From: a virus
Strand: one strand, 5' to 3'
Length of the DNA: 21,915 nt
Virus record (IMG/VR): IMGVR_UViG_3300037042_000847
Location: 1 to 21,915 of that record
The notes under the pieces were generated by a model. The model had not been told where the DNA came from and made no database searches. It was given only the letters and a program-made list of their open reading frames with translations. Below, in pieces: positions 6,930-13,634 of the stretch (its first letter is position 1; each line of letters begins with the position of its first letter). Both the position numbers and the translations under genes were made by a program.

Positions 6930-7312
6930 TATTGTAGTATTTTTTTAAATGTATCAAACATATTATCAACTAACATCCTAAATTTTATAGTATTGTCCGT
7001 ATCTTTAAATATTTTATTCATAATTAAACAAAATGATTGTTCCATTTCTTTATGTAATTCTGCCGATAATTCAAACTTTTCGTGTTTATTATAAATGTAT
7101 AACACAGCAGAGGCAGTTCCTAAAATCGTGTATAAGGTTTCTTGTTCGTTTTCTATAAAATCATCATAATAAACCCCATCTATTTCTTCATATTCATCAT
7201 ATAACATTAATTTAAATGTTATAGTTGCGTTATAGTCCATCATTTCTTGCATAATTTTATCGTGATGTCCGTCTAAATTTTTAATATCTATTTGCATTAA
7301 ATCTTCTATCAT
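6929..7312 (-). CDS. Unknown acidic helical protein, 127 aa
   Basis: I do not recognise this protein. It is acidic and mostly helical, with many Met, Asp and Glu residues, one acidic segment around residues 37-57 (LYDEYEEIDGVYYDDFIENE), and no signal peptide or membrane span. It is translated within a tight group: its ATG overlaps the previous stop (ATGA) and its stop overlaps the next start (TAATG). Its place between a 75-aa protein and a sigma-like protein suggests an early regulatory or host-takeover role, but this is inference from position. Confidence 0.7.
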   Translation of the reverse strand: MIEDLMQIDIKNLDGHHDKIMQEMMDYNATITFKLMLYDEYEEIDGVYYDDFIENEQETLYTILGTASAVLYIYNKHEKFELSAELHKEMEQSFCLIMNKIFKDTDNTIKFRMLVDNMFDTFKKILQ

Positions 7313-7536
7313 CTTTTTTCTTTTTGTTGTTTTATGAAATTTGGTATTTCAACATATAATTCTATTAGTGTGTCTAATGATATTGGGTCGTCTAAACGAT
7401 GTCTAATCTTATCAGTATATACTTTATATGTTATATCATATTTAAGTCCCTTAAAAACCATTAAATACCCCCTATCCTTAAATTCATCAGCTCCTACTTG
7501 TTCTAATAATTCTAAACCCATTAGTATTATTTCCAT
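7309..7536 (-). CDS. Unknown small protein, 75 aa
   Basis: I do not recognise this protein. It has an N-terminal hydrophobic helix (MEIILMGLELLEQVG), a central beta-like stretch (YLMVFKGLKYDITYKVY), and a charged C-terminus. Its stop overlaps the start of the following gene (ATGA). The leader holds a TATTTATA element and an ATAAAAGGAT sequence, also seen before the methyltransferase gene, so transcription may restart here after the nuclease gene. Confidence 0.65.
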   Translation of the reverse strand: MEIILMGLELLEQVGADEFKDRGYLMVFKGLKYDITYKVYTDKIRHRLDDPISLDTLIELYVEIPNFIKQQKEKR

Positions 7537-7594
7537 TTTTTTATCGTTTTATCCTTTTATTTATTTATAAATACTTTGTAAAATATCAAAAGTT

Positions 7595-8077
7595 CTAATT
7601 AACCCAAATATTTTCATCTTTTTTTATTGTAATGATATTAAACCATTCTTTGAATAAGTTTCTATGAACCAAATATCCCTGAACTCTACCCCCATCTCCT
7701 GATTGTTCTGTTAGTTGTAAATCATTAGTCATCACCAGTAATCTTAATTTACTCATAGGTATAACATAAGCTACTTCTAAATCGGGGAAATAATATACAA
7801 AGTTGTCTGCTTGTGAATTGGATATACCAGATGGCTTACCACTACAAGATATTTCTATAAATAAATTATTGGTGATGTATCCTTTGAAGTGTTCGTATCT
7901 ATCCGTTTTAACCTCAAAAGAGATTGTCTCCCCACTTCTAATCCCTTTAAAGTCGTATCTATAATTGTCGTTGTAGATAATGTCTGTAAGATGATATTTT
8001 GTTGTGAAATGTTCGGCTACTATTCGTTCCCCTTTTTGTCCTTCACTCAAATCCTTTAACCATTTTGTATTTTCCAT
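7595..8077 (-). CDS. PD-(D/E)XK-like nuclease fold protein, 160 aa
   Basis: The order of conserved residues fits the PD-(D/E)XK core: GERIVAEHF with E17, RYDFKG with D42, and SFEVKTDRY with E55-V-K57. These would bind the catalytic metal and the scissile phosphate. Downstream, NLFIEISCSGKPSGISNSQAD resembles phage-encoded members of this fold, where the SGKPSGI loop precedes a helix and the strand FVYYF. Possible roles include DNA resolution, host DNA degradation or recombination; the sequence does not tell which. It is the first gene of the left-reading early-type group and has its own promoter-like box about 15 bases upstream of its ATG. Confidence 0.7.
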   Translation of the reverse strand: MENTKWLKDLSEGQKGERIVAEHFTTKYHLTDIIYNDNYRYDFKGIRSGETISFEVKTDRYEHFKGYITNNLFIEISCSGKPSGISNSQADNFVYYFPDLEVAYVIPMSKLRLLVMTNDLQLTEQSGDGGRVQGYLVHRNLFKEWFNIITIKKDENIWVN

Positions 8078-8090
8078 TTTAACTATTTAC

Positions 8091-8101
8091 ATATAAATAT
8101 G
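8091..8101 (-). promoter_or_regulatory. TATTTATA promoter-like box before the nuclease gene
   Basis: The minus strand reads CATATTTATAT, ending about 13 bases before the ATG at 8077. This matches the boxes in front of several other genes in the window. I see no clear upstream TTG at the right distance, so only the downstream box is supported. Confidence 0.35.
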
Positions 8102-8147
8102 CAGTAATTGTGTAAAAAACACTTTACTTGTAAAAATATTTAACTAT

Positions 8148-8201
8148 ATGGAGGCATTCTTACTAATCTTTATTGGTGTATTTTTAATAATCTTTATTTA
8201 G
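8148..8201 (+). CDS. 17-aa hydrophobic micro-ORF (very tentative)
   Basis: ATG-GAG-GCA opens an 18-codon frame for MEAFLLIFIGVFLIIFI, a peptide that could span a membrane once. It lies in the divergent intergenic region, and an A+T-only stem-loop overlaps its TAG. The composition could arise by chance in TTT-rich DNA, so the call is weak. Confidence 0.2.
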   Translation: MEAFLLIFIGVFLIIFI

Positions 8202-8216
8202 AATTATTCTAAATAA
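8194..8216. repeat. Perfect 10-bp inverted repeat, 3-base loop
   Basis: TTATTTAGAA and TTCTAAATAA flank TTA. It is all A:T except one G:C pair. A T-rich stretch follows on the plus strand (8221-8245). It could be a weak terminator isolating the sigma promoter, or a binding site for a dimeric regulator between the divergent operons. Confidence 0.5.
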
Positions 8217-8246
8217 TAAATTATTTTTACTTTTTTTTCATTTTAA

Positions 8247-8276
8247 TTGTCTTTTGATAAAGTATCATATATTTAT
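8247..8276 (+). promoter_or_regulatory. Promoter of the rightward sigma-factor unit
   Basis: TTGTCTTTTG-A-TAAAGT begins at 8247 and ATATTTAT begins at 8269. The same two blocks with exactly the same 22-base spacing recur before the next gene at 9205-9234. The layout fits a Bacteroidota promoter (TTG, about 18 bases, then TATATTTA). The predicted start near 8283 would give a leader of about 250 bases. Confidence 0.65.
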
Positions 8277-8290
8277 ATGATGTAGTCGTT

Positions 8291-8493
8291 AATTATTTAC
8301 TAATACGATGAAGGAATGAAGTGTAATCGTGGCTTGGAACTGATAAAAGGTGTGTTAGTAAATAATATCTTAAATGTAATAGATGGGTCTTCTACAACTT
8401 ATTACCCGATTACAGCCATACGAAATAGTAGGTGATATATAAGTTATACTTTCTTATGGGGGGTAGGGGGGTATAACTTATTTATTATCACCC
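8291..8493 (+). ncRNA. Structured leader/possible ncRNA upstream of sigma factor (possible pseudoknot)
   Basis: Four pairings are visible. Stem A: 8292-8307 with 8351-8366, 16 base pairs including two G:U. Stem B: TGTAATCG 8322-8329 with CGATTACA 8407-8414; its 5' arm lies in the loop of A and its 3' arm outside, which would make a pseudoknot. Stem C: 8376-8381 with 8400-8405. Stem D: 8431-8437 with 8486-8492 and TAAGTTATAC 8440-8449 with 8471-8480, closing a loop with two six-G runs (8458-8463, 8466-8471). Base composition in 8308-8430 is clearly richer in G+C than the AT-rich flanks. It follows a good promoter and ends 43 bases before the sigma start. I recognise no known riboswitch or ribozyme. 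It may control sigma synthesis, or be an independent RNA or a DNA site such as an origin. Confidence 0.5.
8316..8435 (+). CDS. 39-aa ORF inside the structured leader (doubtful)
   Basis: An ATG at 8316 opens 39 codons (begins MKCNRGLELIKGVLV, contains TTYYPITAIRNSR) ending at TGA 8433-8435. The product looks mildly protein-like, and AAGGA directly abuts the ATG. However, it uses codons rare in the neighbouring genes (CTG, CGT, CGA, AGG, CCG, GGC), and its bases also form the stems described for this region. It may be a regulatory leader peptide or a chance frame across a structured RNA. Confidence 0.25.
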   Translation: MKCNRGLELIKGVLVNNILNVIDGSSTTYYPITAIRNSR

Positions 8494-8535
8494 TCAAAAT
8501 AATAATTAAAAAAATAAATGTAAAAAATGATATAA

Positions 8536-9198
8536 ATGGAAATTAAAGAAATAACAAATAATATTAACAATCTTCTAAATAAAGTTAAAGAATGTAGATT
8601 TATTCCCGATGAAGATAAAAAAGATATTTCACAGGATACAATATTAAAATTATTAACAGCTAAAAACTTTGATATAACGAACTCTTTTGAAGAGAATAAA
8701 GGTTATATATTCATAACAACAAGAAACTGCTGCCTTGCCCACCACAAGACAAAAAAGAAAGATTATAATGTGGTTAATGCTGACTGGATATTTGAAACTA
8801 TTTCAAATGAGGGGGATAAATATTATGATAATACAAATGAGTATTATATGAATAAAGTAAATCAAATTTTAGAAACAGATAAAGCCTTCAACGAAACTGA
8901 AAAATTAATATTAAAATTAAGATTGATGGGATTAACTAATATACAAGTATCTAAACAATTGGGTATAAAAGAAACATCACAAATTTATTATAATGCAAGA
9001 ATAAAATTAAAATATAAGTTAAACCCCAAAGTTAGATTTATCGTTAGAGATAAACGACTTAATAAAGATTATGAAATAAAAGAAAGAACTGATGTATTAA
9101 AGTTTTTACCCCATCTTAACGAGAATTATATTAATGTATTTTTAAGAAATGAGTTGGGTATTTTAAACTCACGATATAAAGTTTCAAAAATAATTTAA
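8536..9198 (+). CDS. ECF-like RNA polymerase sigma factor with C-terminal extension, 220 aa
   Basis: Residues about 20-85 match sigma region 2: DEDKKDISQDTILKLL corresponds to the conserved D-xxQDxxLKxL helix, and YIFITTRNCCLAHHKTKKK to the WLxxIARNxxxxxxRKxKR segment. Residues about 117-161 match region 4: FNETEKLILKLRLMGLTNIQVSKQLGIKETSQIYYNARIKLKYKL, a helix-turn-helix for the -35 element. Residues 162-220 are an added domain (KVRFIVRDKRLNKDYEIKERTD...NSRYKVSKII) not seen in minimal ECF factors, which has a NUMOD-like feel. It is the first long gene of the rightward unit, behind a strong promoter and a long structured leader. It probably programs host polymerase for a phage gene class. The sigma call is good; the added domain is unassigned. 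Confidence 0.7.
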   Translation: MEIKEITNNINNLLNKVKECRFIPDEDKKDISQDTILKLLTAKNFDITNSFEENKGYIFITTRNCCLAHHKTKKKDYNVVNADWIFETISNEGDKYYDNTNEYYMNKVNQILETDKAFNETEKLILKLRLMGLTNIQVSKQLGIKETSQIYYNARIKLKYKLNPKVRFIVRDKRLNKDYEIKERTDVLKFLPHLNENYINVFLRNELGILNSRYKVSKII

Positions 9199-9204
9199 AA
9201 TAAT

Positions 9205-9234
9205 TTGTCTTTTGCTAAAGTTGTAGATATTTAT
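9205..9234 (+). promoter_or_regulatory. Second copy of the TTGTCTTTTGnTAAAGT promoter
   Basis: TTGTCTTTTG-C-TAAAGT starts at 9205 and ATATTTAT at 9227, spaced as in the copy at 8247. It lies just after the sigma stop codon. The small gene at 9273 would have a short leader of about 30 bases. Confidence 0.65.
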
Positions 9235-9272
9235 TAGTATAGACAATAAATAAACAAATAAAAAATTTAAAA

Positions 9273-9482
9273 ATGAACGAAGAACAAAAAGAAGAAGAAC
9301 AAGGAAGATTAGTAAATATTACCTTCAACGATGTAATGCAAGTGATTGCAAGTGATAAAACCTGTGAAGATGATAAATTGGTTTATATTTATCTTTTAAA
9401 TGTTATTATGGACTTACACGAAAAAGTTGATAAGTTAGAAGCTCAATCTAAAAAAGTTAAAAAGAAAATAAATAATATTTAA
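9273..9482 (+). CDS. Small acidic/basic coiled-coil protein, 69 aa
   Basis: I do not recognise this protein. The N-terminus is very acidic (EEQKEEEQG), the middle is helical with a hydrophobic face (LVYIYLLNVIMDLHEKVDKLEAQ), and the C-terminus is basic (KKVKKKIN), which suggests a small dimer-forming helical protein. It has its own copy of the sigma-unit promoter and is followed by a strong terminator, so it can be expressed separately. A partner or antagonist of the neighbouring sigma factor is possible but only inferred from position. Confidence 0.65.
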   Translation: MNEEQKEEEQGRLVNITFNDVMQVIASDKTCEDDKLVYIYLLNVIMDLHEKVDKLEAQSKKVKKKINNI

Positions 9483-9507
9483 TTCATTACTCTTAATTGC
9501 GTAATTC

Positions 9508-9549
9508 CCCCCGTTGTGTTTGTGCTCCCATTCACTTCGGGGGTTTTTT
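9508..9549 (+). terminator. Intrinsic terminator closing the rightward unit
   Basis: CCCCCG (9508-9513) pairs with CGGGGG (9538-9543). A TT/TT internal mismatch and a GTG/CAC pairing follow inside, and TTTTTT comes directly after (9544-9549). It separates the rightward unit from the converging propeller gene. On the other strand there is no T-run, so it acts mainly rightward. Confidence 0.85.
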
Positions 9550-9552
9550 GTT

Positions 9553-10872
9553 TTAATAAACTATAACATTCTGCCATCCATTTACATCAGGAGATGTTGG
9601 TTGGTTCCATCCTAATCCATCACTATCAGTATAATATACACCATCAGTTCCAGCATTTTTATCAAAAGCAATAAACCTGTTAATATCAGGAACACAAACT
9701 AATTGTGAGTAATTTACTTTTGGTGGGGCAATAGTGGTAAATGAAACACAACCATCATAAGATACTAAACCAAAGTCGGCATTATCACTCATACACATCC
9801 AAAGATTAGTTTGGGGATTATAAGCCTGACAGATATAATCTTCTTTAGTTGCAGGTTGTGTTGAAAAATATGCTTCTGTCCAGTGGTCTCCATCACCAGA
9901 TGTATAAATTGCAGTATAACTTGGGGATGCTAATGTATTTCCAACGACTGCAACAAATAAACCAATATTATCAATCCACTCTACAGATACTATATCTTGT
10001 GCAAATGATGTGTGTGAAGAACAAACACTCCAAGTTGAACCTATATCTGTTGAGTATAAAAATCTTGTTGTATTAACTGATGGGCTCCTTCTACCACCCA
10101 ATACCATTCTATTTAAACTTGGAGAATATGCCGCTTTTTGTGGGAAAAATGATGGGGATATTGTGCTTTGTGTAAAAGTTGTTAATCCGTTTATTGATGT
10201 TTGTTTATTAAATGTATTAGTTGTTGTAAATGAATAGAATAAATTATCATTTACCCAAATCATCGCATCAGCAGCTTTACTGGCGACCGCACTAAAGGTG
10301 TGTTGTAAAGTATATGATTGTGTTGGGATGTCGTATTTGTAAATATAAGTTTTACCCGCAGCATGAGTTGAACCAAAATATGCTTTTGTTCCTGCAAGGG
10401 CTTTAGAGTTCATTTGTGCTGGTGCAAATACCCCACTTGGTAATGCTGATGGTATTTGAATTACACTTGTTGAAAATGTATCACCACTATCATTTGAAAA
10501 ACCACAAGTAAGATTTTGAAAGCCTGTTGCCATAATATTATATGCTGGTGGTGAAGGTATATTTGTTCCTATGTATGCACCTGCATATTTCCAAAAGGTA
10601 TAAAAGTCATAAATATTTGGGTCATTAGTATTTTCATAGGCAATAAATTCATACGGAACATCCCCATTACTAATAGTATTCCACTGGCTCCAAAAACTAA
10701 ACCTTGAATGATTATTATATTCATACCATTCTTTCATACTATAAATTATAGAACCATCACCCATCAATAATCCTCCTGAAAAAGTTGTATATTGGTCGTA
10801 GGTTTGTGGTGTAGCTCCACTAACTACATTTGAATTACTCCAAAAATAATTCATATCAATTGTATAAGGCAT
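9553..10872 (-). CDS. BNR/Asp-box beta-propeller protein, candidate receptor-binding protein, 439 aa
   Basis: At least five sialidase-type Asp-box motifs (S-x-D-x-G-x-x-W/F) are visible: SNDSGDTF (126-133), STDIGSTW (274-281), SGDGDHW (325-331), SYDGCVSF (371-378) and DSDGLGW (416-422). They mark blade turns of a beta-propeller. The protein is rich in Thr, Ser, Tyr and aromatic residues and has no signal peptide. In phages such propellers are exposed fibre or spike tips that bind or cut host surface sugars. A sialidase Arg triad is not obvious, so binding may be more likely than catalysis. It is the last gene of the long leftward structural block. Residues 1-110, rich in Trp and Tyr (YDFYTFWKYAGAY), may be the particle-attachment domain. 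Confidence 0.7.
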   Translation of the reverse strand: MPYTIDMNYFWSNSNVVSGATPQTYDQYTTFSGGLLMGDGSIIYSMKEWYEYNNHSRFSFWSQWNTISNGDVPYEFIAYENTNDPNIYDFYTFWKYAGAYIGTNIPSPPAYNIMATGFQNLTCGFSNDSGDTFSTSVIQIPSALPSGVFAPAQMNSKALAGTKAYFGSTHAAGKTYIYKYDIPTQSYTLQHTFSAVASKAADAMIWVNDNLFYSFTTTNTFNKQTSINGLTTFTQSTISPSFFPQKAAYSPSLNRMVLGGRRSPSVNTTRFLYSTDIGSTWSVCSSHTSFAQDIVSVEWIDNIGLFVAVVGNTLASPSYTAIYTSGDGDHWTEAYFSTQPATKEDYICQAYNPQTNLWMCMSDNADFGLVSYDGCVSFTTIAPPKVNYSQLVCVPDINRFIAFDKNAGTDGVYYTDSDGLGWNQPTSPDVNGWQNVIVY

Positions 10873-10903
10873 ATTGTTTTTTTTTTACTTTATTTATTTT
10901 TAA

Positions 10904-11287
10904 CTATTTAAATAGTTGTCCCCCTTTTTTATAAGAGACATTTGCTTCAACTAATTTATCATACACAGCTGCACCAATACTGGGGGATTTACCAATATTC
11001 CATCTCCCGTATTTATTTTGTCCAGAGGTAATACATACACCATTACCATCAACGATGTCGTCAAACAAACGCATATCAACATTATAGTAGGTATAAGTTT
11101 GTCCGTTATTAAACCTTATTACCATTTCCTTTAATTCGTCGTTATACGACACCACTTCAACATTAGAAGACCTAACATAATTTGTATAATTTTTAAAAAA
11201 AACAATATCTTTTATTGTATTAAATTTGTAATCATCACTCAACTTGGGGTGATTGATTATTTCCTCTATTTTTTTTATATCTTCCAT
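10904..11287 (-). CDS. KTSC-domain protein, 127 aa
   Basis: The central part reads VRSSNVEVVSYNDELKEMVIRFNNGQTYTYYNVDMRLFDDI, which fits the KTSC domain (SSN-x-x-x-x-x-YD...L-x-I-x-F-x-x-G-x-x-Y-x-Y-x-x-V). The domain is small and of unknown biochemical function, and is frequent in phages. The N-terminal 30 residues are a charged helix. I chose the ATG at 11287 rather than the TTG nine bases earlier because GGAGG lies nine bases before the ATG and the upstream stop codon ends two bases before it. The gene follows the connector candidate, so a virion or neck role is possible but unproven. Confidence 0.65.
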   Translation of the reverse strand: MEDIKKIEEIINHPKLSDDYKFNTIKDIVFFKNYTNYVRSSNVEVVSYNDELKEMVIRFNNGQTYTYYNVDMRLFDDIVDGNGVCITSGQNKYGRWNIGKSPSIGAAVYDKLVEANVSYKKGGQLFK

Positions 11288-11289
11288 AA

Positions 11290-11877
11290 TTAACAACCTC
11301 CTCTACTACAATCATATCTATCACCTACAAATGTTGGTATATCTCTAAATAAATCTCTACCCCTTCTTTGAAGATATACTCCACTAAAATACGCTTTACT
11401 ATTTGCAACTAAATTTTCATACGGGTCAGGATTTTGATATTCAGGAAATAAATAACCAAAATCACATAAATAAGCGGCAATCCTTCTTAAATAAAATTCA
11501 GCTAAATCTCTAATGGCGGTTCTCATATATTTTATTTCGTCCAATTCCGATGGTTGTGAAAATTCACTACTTTCTTTTGATACGGCTTTATTAGTCGTTT
11601 TAAAATTAAGGAACGGATATGCCTCAAAATATACCCATTGCGCTAAACAAGGTTGCACATAATCAGTTAAAAAATCTGTTTCTAAGGTGGTTAAGTTATT
11701 AAGCGTAACCCCCGATTTTAATCTGTTATAAAAATTAGTTCCTAAAACTTGTTGGATATGTGTGTCTTGTGCAGAATAGATAAACGGAACGAGTTTATTA
11801 TCATCCACATTATCTTCTATAGTTGTGTTTTGTTTCAAATATATTGTTGAAATAAATTTTACTTTTAAATTTGCCAT
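11290..11877 (-). CDS. Head-tail connector candidate, 195 aa
   Basis: The protein is mostly helical, with a pattern I associate from memory with portal-neighbouring connector proteins of Bacteroidota phages: LVPFIYSAQDTHIQQVLGTNFYNRL early, DFLTDYVQPCLAQWVYFEAYPFLNFKTTNKAVSKES in the middle and IRDLAEFYLRRIAAYLCD later. Such proteins form the ring below the portal. The gene lies five bases after the portal, the usual place for a gp6-like adaptor. The C-terminus (GDRYDCSRGGC) has two cysteines. Its final codons include the GGAGG that serves the next gene. No enzymatic motif is present. Confidence 0.55.
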   Translation of the reverse strand: MANLKVKFISTIYLKQNTTIEDNVDDNKLVPFIYSAQDTHIQQVLGTNFYNRLKSGVTLNNLTTLETDFLTDYVQPCLAQWVYFEAYPFLNFKTTNKAVSKESSEFSQPSELDEIKYMRTAIRDLAEFYLRRIAAYLCDFGYLFPEYQNPDPYENLVANSKAYFSGVYLQRRGRDLFRDIPTFVGDRYDCSRGGC

Positions 11878-11882
11878 AATGA

Positions 11883-13247
11883 TTAAAGTATTTGTTGTGT
11901 ATTATCAGGGGTTATTTTTTGTTCGGGTTCTCCTAACATTCGTCTTGCATGTGTGGGGTTTATACCATATATTAATTCTAAAATTGATGCCCCACTATCA
12001 ACGCTTGTAATACCTTGTGATACGGACGATTGTATTGCTAAAATACCCTGAACTCCCGCTGCTGACCCCTTCAATTCTGCCTGTGCTTTTAATTGTATTC
12101 CTAAATCTTCTTCTTTATCCACATTAACCTCATCATATTTTTTTAATCTTATGTCTTCATTAAAACCAATTTTAGATAAAACATAATTAAATTGTGCTTC
12201 CATTTGTTGTTGTCTAATTTCAATATAATATTGTTGAAATTCAACGAGTAATTCTTGTCTTTCTTGTGTTGAACCTAATTTGCCAGGGGTTAGAATAATC
12301 AATTGTGGGGGTATTTCATGCCCCATCACTATATTTTTCTCTACCATATCTTGCAACATAATAAAACGCTCATCACTATCGTTTAAAGTAATGGGTGTTA
12401 TTTCAGGTTTTTCATCTGCTCCGTTTGAATAGGTGATTATTACCTTACCACTATTTCCCGACCCTTGATAATTTCGTCTAAAATCTCTATAATATTCGTC
12501 CATTTCTTCAATACCAGGTATGCCAGTAGCAAAGTTAATTAGAAACGACGGGGCGAACCCAAGTTTTACTTGATTAAGATGGAACCTACTTATTTCGTAA
12601 TCTAACTCAATCCAATTTATACTTGTAGAATATCCTGGTATGCTATAAACCTCATCTTGTTGTGGGTTAGGTTCAATATAATAATATAGTTGTTTCCCCG
12701 TTCTTTCTAATGGGTTAAACTTTTTAATAAATCTTGGTTGATATTCGTCTTTTTTAAATTCCCTCCAATTTTTAGAATACCAATAATGCGGATAATCTAT
12801 TTCTTTTGTTTCAATACCCTTTCTTATTTTAGCAAATGGCATGTAATGTATTGAAAATGAGCTACCATCCATATTCCATATTACCTCAAAACAAAAACCA
12901 TTAAAAACTTCAAAATCAACATTACATCTTTGTAATACCTCATCTAAATTATTATCCTCTACATATTGTCTTAATTCAGGAGTTATTATATCTGCCAATC
13001 CAAACCCTGTAGTTAAACGGGTTTTTTTGTTAATGATAGATTTATGGGCGGTTGAACCATAATGGTTATACAAGTTTAATAAATAGTGGGGGTATAGATT
13101 ATCATTTCCCCACTGAATGAACCCGTGTGCTTCATTATATTTATATTCGGGAGCTACATACTCTTCACCAAAATTAAAGACCTTAAAAGCCCCCTTTAAT
13201 GATTTTACTTCTTCGTTCAATATTATTTCTTCGTTTTTATTTTTCAT
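11883..13247 (-). CDS. Phage portal protein, 454 aa
   Basis: This is the ring at the capsid vertex through which DNA passes; it binds terminase and connector. It is recognised from the N-terminal arm (FIQWGNDNLYPHYLLNLYNHYGSTAHKSIINKKTRLTTG), the wing region, and the stem-like segment IIFAxG-type GNSGKVIITYSNGADEKPEITP, followed by a long helix (QERQELLVEFQQYYIEIRQQQMEAQFNYVL) and a C-terminal crown (SSVSQGITSVDSGASILELIYGINPTHARRMLG). The length is usual for HK97-like portals. I prefer the ATG at 13247 to the TTG twelve bases earlier because the previous gene's TAA ends one base before this ATG. The connector candidate follows. Confidence 0.85.
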   Translation of the reverse strand: MKNKNEEIILNEEVKSLKGAFKVFNFGEEYVAPEYKYNEAHGFIQWGNDNLYPHYLLNLYNHYGSTAHKSIINKKTRLTTGFGLADIITPELRQYVEDNNLDEVLQRCNVDFEVFNGFCFEVIWNMDGSSFSIHYMPFAKIRKGIETKEIDYPHYWYSKNWREFKKDEYQPRFIKKFNPLERTGKQLYYYIEPNPQQDEVYSIPGYSTSINWIELDYEISRFHLNQVKLGFAPSFLINFATGIPGIEEMDEYYRDFRRNYQGSGNSGKVIITYSNGADEKPEITPITLNDSDERFIMLQDMVEKNIVMGHEIPPQLIILTPGKLGSTQERQELLVEFQQYYIEIRQQQMEAQFNYVLSKIGFNEDIRLKKYDEVNVDKEEDLGIQLKAQAELKGSAAGVQGILAIQSSVSQGITSVDSGASILELIYGINPTHARRMLGEPEQKITPDNTQQIL

Positions 13248-13248
13248 A

Positions 13249-13623
13249 TTAATTTTCAAATGTATATTCTGTTTTAGGGCTATTAAATGTGGTTCCTGAT
13301 GTTGAACCTGATGTTATTATATTACATAAACCACTTTCAACAACATCGTTGATAGTTAATCCTGTCGTTGATAAAGTATTACCTGTTGTTTGCCATACAA
13401 AGTAATCATAAGTTCCCCCGATTAAATTTAAATAACCTATATTAACGGGGAAATAGTTATATCTTGCATTATTATTTGTCGTATCACCTGTTAAAAAAAA
13501 ATAATTATGGTCGTGGTTTTGATTACTAAATAAATCCATAATATAAGTAGCACCCGACAAGGTGGTTTTTTCAAATAATGTTAAAGGAACTAATGTTTGT
13601 GTGTTAGCCGATATTGTAATCAT
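13249..13623 (-). CDS. Small beta-rich protein of unknown function, 124 aa
   Basis: The sequence is rich in Thr, Asn, Tyr and aromatic residues (TLVPLTLFEKTTLSGATYIMDLF...YFVWQTTGNTL...VESGLCNIITSG), which suggests a beta-sandwich. I recall similar LTLxEKTTLSxxxYxxxF proteins in Bacteroidota phages, without known function. It begins a new transcription segment: a terminator lies upstream and a CATATTTATAA box precedes the ATG by about 12 bases. Its stop codon is one base from the portal start, so the two are coupled. A capsid decoration or portal-associated role is inferred. Confidence 0.6.
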   Translation of the reverse strand: MITISANTQTLVPLTLFEKTTLSGATYIMDLFSNQNHDHNYFFLTGDTTNNNARYNYFPVNIGYLNLIGGTYDYFVWQTTGNTLSTTGLTINDVVESGLCNIITSGSTSGTTFNSPKTEYTFEN

Positions 13624-13634
13624 ATTTGTTTTTA

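Noticed and set aside
8308-8430. Hammerhead ribozyme or tRNA in the structured leader
   Set aside because: CTGATAA and CGAAA occur, but the hammerhead core CUGANGA is not matched; no cloverleaf or CCA-type acceptor can be formed.
8458-8471. Self-contained G-quadruplex in the loop of hairpin D
   Set aside because: Only two G-runs are present, so a stable three-layer intramolecular quadruplex cannot form; a two-layer or intermolecular form remains possible but unsupported.
11290-11296. TTG start giving the KTSC protein three extra residues
   Set aside because: The ATG at 11287 has GGAGG at a suitable distance and follows the previous stop directly.
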